From assembly GCF_009295515.1 (NCBI RefSeq), contig NZ_RQVV01000011.1:62001-126000 (forward strand): DNA of 64,000 nucleotides, read 5' to 3'. The translations under genes were made by a program, and so were the position numbers. The notes below the pieces were generated by a model, which searched no databases, was not told the DNA's origin, and was given only the letters and a program-made list of their open reading frames with translations. How positions within the stretch are numbered: position 1 is the first letter of the stretch; the number at the start of each line of letters is the position of its first letter. The stretch is from Erwinia endophytica (GTDB lineage Bacteria > Pseudomonadota > Gammaproteobacteria > Enterobacterales > Enterobacteriaceae). Below, piece by piece: positions 18,073 to 27,954 of the stretch.

Positions 18073-20097
18073 ATGAGCAAAGTCTTTAAACTTAATTCCG
18101 CTTTCAAACCTTCTGGTGATCAGCCGGAGGCTATCCGCCGTCTCGAAGAAGGGCTGGAAGATGGACTGGCTCATCAGACGTTACTTGGCGTAACGGGGTC
18201 CGGTAAAACGTTCACCGTGGCTAACGTGATTGCCGACCTGAACCGTCCGACCATGGTGTTGGCTCCGAACAAAACGCTGGCCGCGCAGCTTTATGGCGAG
18301 ATGAAGGAATTTTTCCCGGATAACGCGGTAGAGTATTTTGTTTCCTATTACGATTATTATCAGCCGGAAGCCTATGTTCCCAGCTCCGATACCTTCATTG
18401 AAAAAGACGCCTCGGTTAATGAACACATTGAACAGATGAGGCTTTCGGCCACCAAAGCGTTACTGGAACGGAGAGATGTTATCGTGGTGGCCTCTGTTTC
18501 GGCCATTTATGGCCTTGGCGATCCGGATTTATATCTGAAAATGATGCTGCATTTGACGCGCGGTATGGTGATTGATCAACGCGCGATCCTGCGGCGGCTG
18601 GCCGAGTTGCAGTATACCCGTAATGATCAGGCCTTCCAGCGCGGTACCTTCCGTGTTCGCGGCGAAGTGATTGATATCTTCCCGGCAGAATCTGATGACT
18701 ATGCGTTGCGCGTCGAGTTGTTCGATGAGGAAGTGGAGCGGTTGTCGATTTTTGACCCGCTGACCGGTCAAATCGACTCTGTGGTTCCTCGCTACACTAT
18801 CTACCCGAAAACACACTACGTCACCCCGCGAGAGCGTATTCTGCAGGCGATGGAAGCGATCAAGACAGAACTGGCGGAGCGCCGTAAGGTGTTGCTGGAA
18901 AACAACAAGTTGCTGGAAGAACAACGCCTCTCGCAGCGCACTCAGTTTGACCTAGAGATGATGAACGAGTTGGGCTACTGTTCTGGCATTGAAAACTATT
19001 CGCGCTATCTCTCTGGTCGTGGACCAGGCGAACCGCCTCCCACGTTGTTTGACTACCTGCCAGCCGATGGGTTGCTGGTCATTGACGAATCCCATGTGAC
19101 CGTCCCGCAGATTGGCAGTATGTATCGTGGTGACCGGGCGCGTAAAGAGACACTGGTGGAATATGGCTTCCGTCTACCCTCGGCGCTGGACAACCGCCCA
19201 ATGAAATTTGAAGAATTTGAGTCCCTGGTGCCGCAAACCATTTATGTCTCCGCGACGCCGGGGAACTATGAACTGGAGAAGTCGGGAGGCGAGGTTATCG
19301 ATCAGGTGGTGCGTCCTACCGGATTGCTTGATCCGCTGATTGAGGTTCGACCCGTGAGCACGCAGGTTGATGATTTGCTGTCGGAAATTCGTCAGAGAGT
19401 GGCAATCAACGAGCGTGTGTTGGTGACGGTACTGACCAAGCGTATGGCGGAAGATCTGACGGAATATCTGGAAGAACATGGCGAGAGAGTCCGTTATCTG
19501 CATTCGGATATTGATACCGTTGAGCGCGTGGAGATCATCCGCGACCTGAGGTTGGGAGAGTTTGACGTGCTGGTGGGGATCAACTTGCTGAGGGAAGGGC
19601 TGGATATGCCGGAAGTGTCGCTGGTGGCGATCCTTGATGCGGATAAAGAAGGTTTCCTGCGTTCTGAACGTTCGCTGATCCAAACCATCGGACGGGCGGC
19701 GCGTAACATCAATGGTAAAGCGATTCTCTATGGCGACAGGATCACGCCGTCGATGGCGCGGGCGATTAATGAAACTGAACGCCGCCGTGAGAAGCAGCAG
19801 ATCTATAACCAGGAAAGGGGCATCGTGCCACAGGGACTCAACAAGAAAATCGCCGATATTCTTGAGTTGGGGCAGGGGATCAACAAGAACAAAAGCAAAA
19901 TGCGCGGTAAATCACCTCGCCGCATCGTGGAAGACGATACGCCACTGATGGATATGTCACCCAAAGGGCTACAGAAAAAAATTCGCGAACTGGAAGCGAA
20001 AATGCAGCAACATGCGCAGAATCTGGAATTCGAAGAGGCTGCCCAGGTCCGCGATCAACTGCATCAGATGCGCGAATTGTTTATCGCCGCGTCCTGA
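18073..20097 (+). CDS. uvrB: UvrB, excinuclease ABC subunit B
   Basis: A 674-residue DNA-damage recognition helicase of nucleotide excision repair. UvrA loads it, and it recruits UvrC for incision. Walker A is GVTGSGKT (residues 39-46), the beta-hairpin that grips damaged DNA contains [16 protein letters not shown] is motif II, and QTIGRAARN is motif VI. The C-terminal UVR domain that binds UvrC is visible as [19 protein letters not shown]. Length and sequence follow E. coli UvrB (673 aa). The LexA box upstream indicates DNA-damage induction. Confidence 0.98.
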   Translation: MSKVFKLNSAFKPSGDQPEAIRRLEEGLEDGLAHQTLLGVTGSGKTFTVANVIADLNRPTMVLAPNKTLAAQLYGEMKEFFPDNAVEYFVSYYDYYQPEAYVPSSDTFIEKDASVNEHIEQMRLSATKALLERRDVIVVASVSAIYGLGDPDLYLKMMLHLTRGMVIDQRAILRRLAELQYTRNDQAFQRGTFRVRGEVIDIFPAESDDYALRVELFDEEVERLSIFDPLTGQIDSVVPRYTIYPKTHYVTPRERILQAMEAIKTELAERRKVLLENNKLLEEQRLSQRTQFDLEMMNELGYCSGIENYSRYLSGRGPGEPPPTLFDYLPADGLLVIDESHVTVPQIGSMYRGDRARKETLVEYGFRLPSALDNRPMKFEEFESLVPQTIYVSATPGNYELEKSGGEVIDQVVRPTGLLDPLIEVRPVSTQVDDLLSEIRQRVAINERVLVTVLTKRMAEDLTEYLEEHGERVRYLHSDIDTVERVEIIRDLRLGEFDVLVGINLLREGLDMPEVSLVAILDADKEGFLRSERSLIQTIGRAARNINGKAILYGDRITPSMARAINETERRREKQQIYNQERGIVPQGLNKKIADILELGQGINKNKSKMRGKSPRRIVEDDTPLMDMSPKGLQKKIRELEAKMQQHAQNLEFEEAAQVRDQLHQMRELFIAAS

Positions 20098-20132
20098 TGC
20101 TCACTGGCGCTGATGAGACAGGCACTTTGCTT

Positions 20133-21041
20133 TCAGCTAATCGACTGGAGGACGTGTTCCAGCGCGTTATGCAGCCGTTGGCGATCGTGGCGGTATTTGA
20201 TATCGGCAGCTTCCAGTGATTGTTGGATAATCAGTCGGTCAGTGACGTTGCGGGTATCTACCTGTGGGCTGACGACCACGGCATCAATCACCTTCTTGCC
20301 AATGTATTTCTCTAAAATCGCCAGTTTGTCAGCCAGTGTCAGTCGTGCTGCCGCCGGGCTTAATTCTTTGCCCAAATTTCCGATAAAAACCATCGTAGCC
20401 GGTGTGCGGCGTAGCGCCTGAGCCAGCTCCGCTATGAGTAATAGTGGCATCAGACTGGTATAAAAGCTGCCTGGACCAATCAGGATCAGGTCAGCTTCTC
20501 CGATAACCTCAATCGCCTCGCGCGTGGCATCGACAGCTGGCGACAGCATCAGTTCTTGCGGCGGCTGCCGCATTTGATCAATCTCGGTTTCGCCATAAAT
20601 CAACAGCCCTTCGTGGTCGACCGCGACCAGATCGGCGGGTTGCTCGGACATCGGGATCAGAAACGCATCCACCTTCAGCAGGTTACGGAGCACGTTGATG
20701 GCTTCAAGGGGACGCACGTTCAGGTTTTCCAGCGCTTTTAACATCAGATTGCCCAGGTTATGGCCAGCCAGTTCACCATTGCCAGCAAAGCGGTACTCGA
20801 ACATTGCTGAGGCGATGCTGGGTTCGGTGATCAGTTGGTTCAGACAGTTACGCAGGTCACCCCAGGCGATTCCTCCTTCGGCGCGGCGGATTCGTCCGGT
20901 GGAGCCGCCGTTATCCGTGGTGGCGACAATGCCGGTGAGGCGAGAACCCAAAGCGGAGAGTGCTGACATTACGCGACCCAGGCCATGACCGCCGCCCAGA
21001 GCGACCACGCGATCGAGATCGGCTAATGTGCGATTGCGCAT
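20133..21041 (-). CDS. ybhK: YvcK/CofD-family protein YbhK
   Basis: A 302-residue member of the YvcK (gluconeogenesis factor)/CofD-like family, the same length as E. coli YbhK. Conserved features are the N-terminal [14 protein letters not shown], the [13 protein letters not shown] loop that binds UDP-sugars in YvcK relatives, and [15 protein letters not shown]. In Bacillus, YvcK affects cell shape and carbon use through UDP-GlcNAc; the role in enterobacteria is unclear. It converges on uvrB (35-base gap) and is divergent from moaA. Confidence 0.92.
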   Translation of the reverse strand: MRNRTLADLDRVVALGGGHGLGRVMSALSALGSRLTGIVATTDNGGSTGRIRRAEGGIAWGDLRNCLNQLITEPSIASAMFEYRFAGNGELAGHNLGNLMLKALENLNVRPLEAINVLRNLLKVDAFLIPMSEQPADLVAVDHEGLLIYGETEIDQMRQPPQELMLSPAVDATREAIEVIGEADLILIGPGSFYTSLMPLLLIAELAQALRRTPATMVFIGNLGKELSPAAARLTLADKLAILEKYIGKKVIDAVVVSPQVDTRNVTDRLIIQQSLEAADIKYRHDRQRLHNALEHVLQSIS

Positions 21042-21135
21042 AAAATTCCTTCTAAATGTTAAGAGCGTACTGGAAATCCAGTCGATATTTTTGCTTGTTT
21101 TATACTGACGTACAGTAAAGAGGGGATGAAAAAAA

Positions 21136-21159
21136 CGTTATATATCAAAATACATAGCG
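21136..21159. promoter_or_regulatory. ModE-molybdate box upstream of moaA
   Basis: A 24-bp site with left half CGTTATAT and right half TACATAGCG, one mismatch in the half-sites against the E. coli ModE box. It lies about 58 bases upstream of the start implied by a TAGAAT -10 at 21194-21199, a position suited to the activation of moa known in E. coli. Confidence 0.75.
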
Positions 21160-21234
21160 AAACTCTGTTCTGGTAACTGCTTCACAATAGCGGTAGAATT
21201 TTTCTACCAATGATTTACCGATGTGCGGTAAGTC

Positions 21235-21343
21235 ACACTTAGCCTTGGTACCTAAGTCTGCGGATACGGTGCCCTGGCCGCAACCTTAGTGTTGCCAGGG
21301 TGCAGAAAGAAATGCCTGCATCTCCCGTCTTTGGAAAGGTGTA
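21235..21343 (+). ncRNA. Molybdenum-cofactor (Moco) riboswitch of moaABCDE
   Basis: The moaA leader folds into several clear helices: ACTTAG/CTAAGT near the 5' end, a perfect 7-bp stem CCCTGGC (21272-21278) / GCCAGGG (21294-21300), and TGCAG/CTGCA (21301-21320) around AAAGAAATGC. It then reaches CTTTGGAAAGG at the ribosome site. This sequence and placement correspond to the Moco RNA motif found before moaA in enterobacteria. The 3' part contains the moaA Shine-Dalgarno, so ligand binding may block translation. The call rests on recognition of the motif without a covariance-model search. Confidence 0.8.
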
Positions 21344-22333
21344 GTGGTGTCACAATTTACTGATAGTTTTGACCGCAGTTTTTATTATCTGCGTCTGTCG
21401 ATCACTGATGTCTGCAATTTTCGTTGTCGCTACTGTCTGCCTGACGGTTATCAACCACAGGGCGTCGCCAACAAAAGTTTCCTCTCGCTGGATGAAATTC
21501 GGCGCGTGACGCGTGCCTTTGTGGCGGCGGGCACTGAAAAAGTGCGCCTGACGGGTGGCGAGCCTTCGCTGCGGCGTGACTTTATCGATATTATCGCCGC
21601 AGTGCGCGAAAATTCAGCTATTCGCCAGTTGGCGGTGACCACTAACGGTTACCGGTTGGCACGCGATGTCGCCGCCTGGCGCGATGCCGGTCTGACCTCG
21701 ATTAATGTCAGTGTCGACAGCCTGGATGCCCGCCAGTTTCATGCCATCACCGGTCAGGATAAATTTCAGCAGGTGATGAGCGGCATCGATGCTGCTTTTG
21801 CGGCTGGGTTCAGCAAGGTTAAAGTCAACACCGTGCTGATGCGTAACATCAATCACAATAGCCTGCAAACTTTTCTCGACTGGATCCGTAGTCGTCCCAT
21901 CCAGTTACGCTTTATTGAGCTGATGGAGACTGGCGATGGCGGTAAACTGTTTCGCGAGCACCATATCTCCGGCTCGGTTATCCGTGACCGTCTGTTGATG
22001 CAGGGATGGGTAAGCCAGCCGCGTGGGCGTAGCGACGGTCCGGCGCAAGTATTCCGCCATCCTGATTATCTGGGTGAAATTGGCCTGATCATGCCTTATG
22101 AAAAGGGCTTCTGCGCCAGTTGCAACCGCTTGCGTGTTTCCGCCACCGGCAAACTCCATCTGTGCCTGTTCGGCGACGGCGGCATCTCGCTACGTGATTT
22201 ACTGGCGGATGACGATCAGCAGGACCAGTTGCAGGCGCGGATAGCCGCTTGTCTGAGCACGAAAAAACAAACACATTTCCTGCATCAGGGCAATACCGGC
22301 ATTACGCAGAATCTCTCTTATATTGGCGGTTGA
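21344..22333 (+). CDS. moaA: MoaA, GTP 3',8-cyclase
   Basis: A 329-residue radical-SAM enzyme that, with MoaC, turns GTP into cyclic pyranopterin monophosphate, the first step of molybdenum-cofactor synthesis. The N-terminal cluster motif is CNFRCRYC (Cys24, Cys28, Cys31). The second cluster is in CASCNRLR plus a later Cys, and the chain ends in the Gly-Gly tail YIGG needed by MoaA. The frame starts with tandem GTG codons; the first gives MVSQFTDSF, aligning with E. coli MASQLTDAF. AAAGG lies upstream inside the riboswitch. Confidence 0.96.
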   Translation: MVSQFTDSFDRSFYYLRLSITDVCNFRCRYCLPDGYQPQGVANKSFLSLDEIRRVTRAFVAAGTEKVRLTGGEPSLRRDFIDIIAAVRENSAIRQLAVTTNGYRLARDVAAWRDAGLTSINVSVDSLDARQFHAITGQDKFQQVMSGIDAAFAAGFSKVKVNTVLMRNINHNSLQTFLDWIRSRPIQLRFIELMETGDGGKLFREHHISGSVIRDRLLMQGWVSQPRGRSDGPAQVFRHPDYLGEIGLIMPYEKGFCASCNRLRVSATGKLHLCLFGDGGISLRDLLADDDQQDQLQARIAACLSTKKQTHFLHQGNTGITQNLSYIGG

Positions 22334-22350
22334 CGCTAAGGAGACAAAAA

Positions 22351-22866
22351 ATGGGAAAAACTACGGCTGAATTTATCGCGCTTAATGCGGCGGTACTGAC
22401 GGTATCTGACAGCCACGACGTGGCCAGCGACAGTTCCGGTGACTATCTGCGCGAGGCACTGGCCGAGGCCGGTCATCGGGTGACGGGGCATGCGCTGGTG
22501 CAGGATAACCGCTACCGTATCCGTGCGGTGGTCTCCAGTTGGATAGCCAGTGACGATGTCCAGGTGGTTATCATTAATGGTGGCACGGGTTTTAACAGTA
22601 AAAACAGCACCCCGGAAGCGCTGTCGCCGCTGTTTGATCGTGAAATTGCTGGCTTTGGTGAATTGTTCCGGATGATCTCTTTTGAGGAGATAGGCAGCTC
22701 AACACTCCAGTCCCGTGCGATAGCCGGGATGGCTAACCAGACGCTGATTTTCGCCGTGCCCGGTTCAACCGGCGCTTGCCGCAGCGCATGGGAGGGGATT
22801 ATTAAGGATCAACTTGATGCCCGAACCCGCCCGTGCAACTTTGTCTCACATCTCAAGAAACCCTGA
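22351..22866 (+). CDS. moaB: MoaB, molybdopterin adenylyltransferase-like protein
   Basis: A 171-residue MogA/MoaB-fold protein. The family loop [17 protein letters not shown] (compare E. coli ITGGTGLTEGDQAPEAL) and the [14 protein letters not shown] segment are present. Many MoaB proteins adenylate molybdopterin; in E. coli MogA performs that step and MoaB appears inactive. The loop here differs from the usual acidic GGTG-x-x-x-x-D pattern. The start ATG follows AAGGAGAC. It lies 17 bases after moaA. Confidence 0.93.
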   Translation: MGKTTAEFIALNAAVLTVSDSHDVASDSSGDYLREALAEAGHRVTGHALVQDNRYRIRAVVSSWIASDDVQVVIINGGTGFNSKNSTPEALSPLFDREIAGFGELFRMISFEEIGSSTLQSRAIAGMANQTLIFAVPGSTGACRSAWEGIIKDQLDARTRPCNFVSHLKKP

Positions 22867-22870
22867 TCCT

Positions 22871-23356
22871 ATGTCGCAACTGACCCATATCAATGCCGCA
22901 GGCGAAGCCCACATGGTGGATGTCTCGGCTAAAAATGACACTGTCCGTGAAGCACGGGCTGAAGCGTTGGTGGTGATGAACCCCGAAACACTGCAGATGA
23001 TTATCGATGGCAGTCACCATAAAGGTGACGTTTTCGCTACCGCGCGTATTGCCGGTATTCAGGCGGCCAAACGTACATGGGAGTTGATCCCGCTGTGTCA
23101 TCCGTTGCTGTTGAGTAAAGTTGAAGTGATGCTGAGCGCGGAGGTGGAACATCACCGGGTGCGGATTGAATCACTGTGCCGCCTGAGCGGAAAAACCGGT
23201 GTTGAAATGGAAGCGTTGACGGCGGTTTCGGTGGCTGCTCTGACCATCTACGATATGTGTAAAGCGGTACAGAAGGACATCAGCATTGAACATTGTCGTC
23301 TGCTGAGTAAAAGTGGCGGTAAATCGGGTGATTTTCGGGCGGTGGAAGATGATTAA
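22871..23356 (+). CDS. moaC: MoaC, cyclic pyranopterin monophosphate synthase
   Basis: A 161-residue enzyme acting after MoaA to form cyclic pyranopterin monophosphate. Typical conserved segments are [15 protein letters not shown] near the N-terminus, [16 protein letters not shown] with the catalytic His, [27 protein letters not shown] and the C-terminal KSGGKSGDF. The start (four bases after moaB) aligns with E. coli; there is no strong Shine-Dalgarno, consistent with coupling to moaB translation. It overlaps moaD by 8 bases. Confidence 0.96.
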   Translation: MSQLTHINAAGEAHMVDVSAKNDTVREARAEALVVMNPETLQMIIDGSHHKGDVFATARIAGIQAAKRTWELIPLCHPLLLSKVEVMLSAEVEHHRVRIESLCRLSGKTGVEMEALTAVSVAALTIYDMCKAVQKDISIEHCRLLSKSGGKSGDFRAVEDD

Positions 23357-23594
23357 GGTTCTGTTCTTCGCCCAGGTGCGAGAGCTGGTGGGGACCGGTA
23401 GCATCACCGTGACCGAAGCGTTTGCCACGGTGGACGTGCTGCGCACCGCTCTGGCCGCCAAAGGTGAGCGCTGGGCGTTGGCGCTGGAGTCCGGTAAGCT
23501 GCTGGCAGCGGTAAACCAGACGTTGGTTTCTATGCAACATCCACTTGAACCCGGTGACGAAGTGGCCTTCTTCCCACCGGTCACCGGAGGATAA
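23349..23594 (+). CDS. moaD: MoaD, molybdopterin synthase small (sulfur-carrier) subunit
   Basis: An 81-residue ubiquitin-fold sulfur carrier ending in the required Gly-Gly (PPVTGG), whose C-terminus is thiocarboxylated by MoeB. The start [15 protein letters not shown] matches E. coli MoaD, and the upstream in-frame ATG was rejected because it lies 12 codons inside moaC. It lies between moaC (8-base overlap) and moaE (one-base gap). Confidence 0.96.
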   Translation: MIKVLFFAQVRELVGTGSITVTEAFATVDVLRTALAAKGERWALALESGKLLAAVNQTLVSMQHPLEPGDEVAFFPPVTGG

Positions 23595-23595
23595 G

Positions 23596-24048
23596 ATGGA
23601 CACGAGAATTATCGTCGGTGTGGCGCCGTTCGATATGGCTGAAGAATATCGCTGGCTGTCAGCCAGTGCAGAAGACGGCGCCGTGGTAACGTTTACTGGA
23701 AAAGTCCGCAATCATAATCTCGGCGATACTGTCGCCGCCCTGACGCTGGAACACTATCCGGGCATGACCGAAAAAGCGCTACAAGAGATTGTCGACGAGG
23801 CTCGCCAGCGCTGGCCGATACAGCGTGTCACAGTAATTCATCGCATCGGTGAATTGTTTCCTGGCGATGAGATCGTGATGGTCGGCGTCAGTGGCTCCCA
23901 TCGATCCGGGGCGTTTGCCGCCGCAGAATTTATTATGGACTACCTGAAAACACGCGCACCTTTCTGGAAGCGGGAAGTCACGTCGGAGGGGAAGCGTTGG
24001 GTGGCGTCGCGTGACAGCGACCAGTTGGCCGCTTCGCGCTGGAAATAA
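23596..24048 (+). CDS. moaE: MoaE, molybdopterin synthase large subunit
   Basis: A 150-residue catalytic subunit that, with MoaD thiocarboxylate, adds the dithiolene sulfurs to cyclic pyranopterin monophosphate. VTFTGKVRNHNLGD and LEHYPGMTEKAL are family hallmarks, and the active-site lysine segment KTRAPFWKREV is present. It ends the moaABCDE operon. ATG at 23596 follows GGAGG. Confidence 0.96.
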   Translation: MDTRIIVGVAPFDMAEEYRWLSASAEDGAVVTFTGKVRNHNLGDTVAALTLEHYPGMTEKALQEIVDEARQRWPIQRVTVIHRIGELFPGDEIVMVGVSGSHRSGAFAAAEFIMDYLKTRAPFWKREVTSEGKRWVASRDSDQLAASRWK

Positions 24049-24222
24049 GCTTATCAGGGCAGGGGATGTTTTTCTCTTGGTAGAAGCATCGCCACTGGGG
24101 CCGTTGACGCCCGGAATTGAACATTGTTGTATTGTGCCCGTTGGCGACTCTTCGTTCCGATGAATGTTGCCGTCCGATTTGTGTCTCTTCAGGATAAAGG
24201 CTGTTAATTAACAAGGAAAGCA

Positions 24223-25317
24223 ATGCGTTACGCAATAATTAAGCATCTGTTTTTGTTGGTGCTATTGGTACTGGCAGGGTGTAGCAGTAAACCAGCGCCT
24301 CAGACGCCAGCACGTTATCCGGCTGAAGTGAAAACACGAATTACCCAATTGTTGCCGTCGAAAGTCGGTGATCGTCAGGGCTGGGCGAATGATATTTTTG
24401 TCGCGTTTACTCGTCAGGGCATTGACCCTTCCATCAGTAACTTGTGCTCGGTCATCGCTATCGCTGATCAGGAATCCGGCTTCAGCGCTGATGCTGATGT
24501 TCCTGGCCTGCCAAAAATTGCCTGGAAAGAAATCGATAACCGCGCCGCTAAGCTGCACATCCCCTCGTTCATGGTGCATACCGCATTATTGATTAAATCC
24601 CCTAACGGCAAGAGCTACGCTGAGCGTTTGGATAACGTCCGTAGTGAAAAAGATCTGAGTGAGATTTTTGATGATTTTATCAGCATGGTGCCGATGGGAC
24701 AGACGCTGTTTGGCAGCCTTAACCCGATTCACACCGCCGGTCCGATGCAGGTCAGCGTCGCATTTGCTGAGGCCCATGCCCGGGACTATCCATACCCGGT
24801 TGATGGCTCGATTCGCCGTGAAGTCTTCACCCGCCGTGGTGGGGTATATTTCGGTACTTTGCATTTGCTTGGCTATCCGGCAAATTACAGTCGGCAGATT
24901 TACCGTTTTGCCGATTTTAATGCCGGCTGGTATGCCAGTCGCAACGCAGCATTTCAGGCCGCTGTGGCCCGTCTTAGCGGGATTAACCTGGCGCTGGATG
25001 GGGATTTGATCCAGTATGGGTCTGATGCAGCCGGATCGACTGAGCTGGCAGTACGCTCGTTGGGGAAACGTCTGGGCATCAGCAGCAGCGCTATCCGCCG
25101 CTCGCTGGAAAAAGGCCAGACGCTGGAGTTTGAGAAAACCGACTTATGGCGGAAGGTGTTTGCGCTGGCGGATAAAAACGCCGGGAAGCGACTGCCACGT
25201 GAGATGCTGCCAGGGATCAAACTGGAAAGTCCGAAGATAACCCGTAATCTGACCACTGCCTGGTTCGCTCAGCGAGTCGATAGCCGTTATCAGGGGTGCC
25301 TGGCACGCGGGAAGTAA
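24223..25317 (+). CDS. yaiW: YaiW-like DUF1615 lipoprotein
   Basis: A 364-residue lipoprotein, the same length as E. coli YaiW. The lipobox LVLAGC puts the lipidated Cys at residue 20. The DUF1615 body includes CSVIAIADQESGFSADADVPGLP, SLNPIHTAGPMQVSVAFAE and GGVYFGTLHLLGYP. The ESGF and GPMQVS segments resemble lytic-transglycosylase-type folds. E. coli YaiW is a surface-exposed outer-membrane lipoprotein linked to SbmA and uptake of proline-rich peptides. Here it stands alone between moaE and ybhL, away from any sbmA gene. Confidence 0.85.
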   Translation: MRYAIIKHLFLLVLLVLAGCSSKPAPQTPARYPAEVKTRITQLLPSKVGDRQGWANDIFVAFTRQGIDPSISNLCSVIAIADQESGFSADADVPGLPKIAWKEIDNRAAKLHIPSFMVHTALLIKSPNGKSYAERLDNVRSEKDLSEIFDDFISMVPMGQTLFGSLNPIHTAGPMQVSVAFAEAHARDYPYPVDGSIRREVFTRRGGVYFGTLHLLGYPANYSRQIYRFADFNAGWYASRNAAFQAAVARLSGINLALDGDLIQYGSDAAGSTELAVRSLGKRLGISSSAIRRSLEKGQTLEFEKTDLWRKVFALADKNAGKRLPREMLPGIKLESPKITRNLTTAWFAQRVDSRYQGCLARGK

Positions 25318-25467
25318 GGCCTGGGGGCGGATAAATCAATCGTTGCTTCAATCGCAGACTAACCAGATGTGAAAATCGGCCTGTGGGGCTGGCTTAATCT
25401 CATCTGAATGTGTCAGACTTACCGTGACCAACATTAAATTTCACTTGCATATAAAGAGGGGAGCATC

Positions 25468-26178
25468 ATGGATCGATATCCACGTTCCAACGGTTCGATT
25501 GTTTCACCGGCCAGTACCGGGATACAAACCTATATGGCGCAGGTCTATGGCTGGATGACTTGTGGTTTGTTACTGACCGCGTTTGTCTCGTGGTTTGCCG
25601 CCCGCACGCCAGCGGTGATGGAACTGGTTTTTGCTAACCGTATCACCTTCTTTGGGTTGATTATTGTTCAGCTTGGCCTTGTTTTCGTGCTGTCAGGCAT
25701 GGTGCATAAATTAAGCGGCGCGGCAGCGACCGGCCTGTTTATGCTTTATTCGGCGCTCACCGGACTCACCATGGCCAGTATCTTCCTGGTTTACACCTAT
25801 TCCTCTATCGCCAGTACTTTCCTGGTGACCGGCGGGATGTTTGGTGCGATGAGTTTCTGGGGGTACACCACCAAACGTGATCTCAGCGGTATGGGTAGTA
25901 TGCTGTTTATGGCGCTGATTGGGATTGTGCTGGCGTCGCTGGTAAATATATGGCTGAAAAGCAGCACACTGACGTGGGCGGTAACCTATATTGGCGTAGT
26001 GGTGTTTGTGGGACTCACCGCTTACGATACCCAGAAGCTAAAAAATATCGGCGAGGGGATCAATGTCGATGACAAAGAGAACTTGCGTCGTTTTTCGATT
26101 GTGGGGGCTCTGACGCTGTATCTGGACTTTATTAACCTGTTCCTGATGCTGTTGCGTATTTTCGGCAATCGTCGGTAA
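25468..26178 (+). CDS. ybhL: YbhL, BAX inhibitor-1 family membrane protein
   Basis: A 236-residue inner-membrane protein of the BI-1/YccA (UPF0005) family with seven hydrophobic segments. It closely follows E. coli YbhL, including the N-terminal TYMAQVYGWMTCGLLLTAFV, MLYSALTGLTMASIF, the conserved TAYDTQKLKN loop and the C-terminal LYLDFINLFLMLLRIFGNRR. Relatives act as pH-gated calcium leak channels or modulate FtsH; the function of YbhL itself is not known. The start follows GAGGGGAGC. Confidence 0.93.
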   Translation: MDRYPRSNGSIVSPASTGIQTYMAQVYGWMTCGLLLTAFVSWFAARTPAVMELVFANRITFFGLIIVQLGLVFVLSGMVHKLSGAAATGLFMLYSALTGLTMASIFLVYTYSSIASTFLVTGGMFGAMSFWGYTTKRDLSGMGSMLFMALIGIVLASLVNIWLKSSTLTWAVTYIGVVVFVGLTAYDTQKLKNIGEGINVDDKENLRRFSIVGALTLYLDFINLFLMLLRIFGNRR

Positions 26179-26724
26179 ATTTTGACGCCATCGGCATCGA
26201 ATTGGCCTGGAAAACATCGACCATTGGTCAAGCGATAAAAAATACCTTTTATGGCCCTTTATCTCGCGCCGGGTTTGGCGCGGGATATTTTACTCAATAG
26301 CGGATATTTGCTTGCCGTGCGTTGAATCTGTCATCTTGGGGTGTCTGGTCAGTTTTTCACCTGCGGTTTATGGACCGCATGGAATCCCCATTACCTCCTG
26401 GAGAAATACGATCTCCGCCGAGATGGCAAGGCCGTATCACGCAGATCAGGCAGGATAAACGACAGTTAAAAGCGTAAAAATCCATGTGACGTATTGATCG
26501 TCAGGGCTTTTAGTGAAAATCCTCGCATGTTTTGTGACATACTGTGCGCGCGGACTTCTTTTCGACGGTTGAAGAGTAAAGTGCAGTCTTTGTCACAAAA
26601 GAGTGCCGACACGTCGCGATATTTGCGGCATTATCCGAAAACTGCGTTAATCTGAGGACATTCGTTATCACGCACGGTGTTAACAAGGCTGGGCGACCTG
26701 TGTTGGGTCTGCCAGGAGAAAACA
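26179..26724. other. Intergenic region ybhL-ybhQ
   Basis: Non-coding as far as I can see. It holds a likely ybhL terminator (stem TCGCGCC / GGCGCGG at 26264-26283, then GATATTTTA) and, further on, an inverted repeat TTTTGTGACA (26530-26539) / TGTCACAAAA (26591-26600), perhaps a regulatory pair for ybhQ. In E. coli ybhM, ybhN, clsB and ybhP lie in this interval; none is present here. Confidence 0.5.
26264..26292 (+). terminator. Candidate terminator of ybhL
   Basis: TCGCGCC pairs with GGCGCGG across a GGGTTT loop, followed by a short T-rich tract (GATATTTTA). It lies 85 bases past the ybhL stop. Confidence 0.5.
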
Positions 26725-27108
26725 ATGAAATGGTCTAACCGTATTCAGATTGTCACCGGACAAACCTGTGTACATATCACCCTGCATCTCCTGCTGATTG
26801 CCGGGTTGGTGTGGGGATGGAAGCACCAGGCGTTGCTGCAGGTTAGTACGGTTTTACTGGTGTTATATGTCAGTGTATTTACTGTCATGTTGCTGACTCA
26901 GCGGTTACCTCGCTTACGTCATATCGGCGACTTCCTTGAAGATGTCACCACCACGTACTACTTCGGGGCCGCTATGCTGGTGCTGTATATGCTTTCCCGC
27001 GTGATCCACCACCACCTGTTGTTGGGGGTGGTTGGTGTGCTGATGCTGACCGGACCCGCAGTGGTCTCTCTGCTGGCAGAAGGGCCGGTTCGCGCTCGCC
27101 AGCGCTGA
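26725..27108 (+). CDS. ybhQ: YbhQ, inner-membrane protein
   Basis: A 127-residue hydrophobic protein with about four membrane segments. It is recognisable as E. coli YbhQ by the MKW start, FLEDVTTTYYFGAAMLVLYMLSRV (E. coli VLEELTTTWYFGAALIVLWLLSRV) and LTGPAVVSLLAE near the C-terminus. The function is unknown. The internal ATG at 26725 after AGGAGAAAACA was chosen over an upstream in-frame start lacking a ribosome site. The C-terminus is shorter than in E. coli. Confidence 0.88.
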   Translation: MKWSNRIQIVTGQTCVHITLHLLLIAGLVWGWKHQALLQVSTVLLVLYVSVFTVMLLTQRLPRLRHIGDFLEDVTTTYYFGAAMLVLYMLSRVIHHHLLLGVVGVLMLTGPAVVSLLAEGPVRARQR

Positions 27109-27277
27109 TGCGCAACGGGTCGCCTTATCGCGGCCCGTTGCTGTTATTTTCCCGCAAAAATGTGACATAACCTCCTGTACTGGATGGTTTACGTTGTCAG
27201 TATCTCAAAGCCACTGTCCCGGTTATAAACAGCATACGCTAACCTGAAATCACACCGTGTCAGGGAGAGTCATCCTG

Positions 27278-27642
27278 GTGAATATAGTCATTTGTCGTCG
27301 TGCGGACAGGTTAGCGCTGGCACTGATTTTTGTAGAAATGAACGATTATTATTTTGGTGATAACAGCATTAGTGTTGCTGAGATGACGTCATTTCTGGAA
27401 CACCACCTTTTTAGTGAATTCTCCGGAGTGACAGGGGTCTGTTGCCGTGATGAGAATGGAATGATCGTCGGGGTTACCACTTTTTCCCTGATGTATCCCG
27501 CCCCTTATGCCACCGGACAGATTTATATGAAGGAACGGTTTGTCACCGCATCTGCGCGAGGCATGGGAGTGGGTCAGGCTTGATTCAGGCAATGTGCAAT
27601 ATCTGGCCGACCGGTTCTAAACGTCGCATAGATTTTCAGTGA
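27278..27642 (+). pseudogene. Frameshifted GNAT-family acetyltransferase
   Basis: The frame starts at GTG 27278 (MNIVICRRADRLALAL) and runs to a stop at 27581-27583, directly after the acetyl-CoA pyrophosphate loop ARGMGVGQA. In the next frame, without a break, the sequence continues LIQAMCNIWPTGSKRRIDFQ up to a stop at 27640-27642. A single lost base at about 27580 would explain this. The rest of the GNAT domain (the strand and helix that normally follow motif A) is also missing. A decayed gene of unknown substrate. Confidence 0.7.
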
Positions 27643-27954
27643 TATATCCCGGCCATACTTTACGCCGCAGGGCGTGATGTCCCGGCGTCTGCGTACCGGG
27701 TTGCATGGTGAAAGGTCTCCAGCCCTGGCGAACGTTGTCTGGCAATGAGGTTTTTTACGTGTTGGCCATCAGGATATTTTACATCTGTTAAAAGAAACGT
27801 TCTCTATCCTGACATAATCTCTGTTATAATTCAGTCCTTACGCACCGTGGTTTGTGCTCCCTTTCAAACGTCAGGCGAAGCCTGGCGTCATATTCTCCCC
27901 CTGGAAACTACACCGTTTATCACGGTCAGGGTGGATCCGGAGTCAGTCAATTTT
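27643..27954. other. rhlE leader region
   Basis: No gene seen. TATAAT at 27825-27830, preceded by TGT, is the best candidate -10 and would give a leader of about 115 bases. The frame of rhlE stays open upstream to 27745, but nothing there resembles the RhlE family. Confidence 0.5.
27825..27830 (+). promoter_or_regulatory. Candidate rhlE promoter -10
   Basis: Perfect TATAAT in the context CTGTTATAATTCAG, about 130 bases upstream of the rhlE ATG; no strong -35 was found. Confidence 0.45.
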
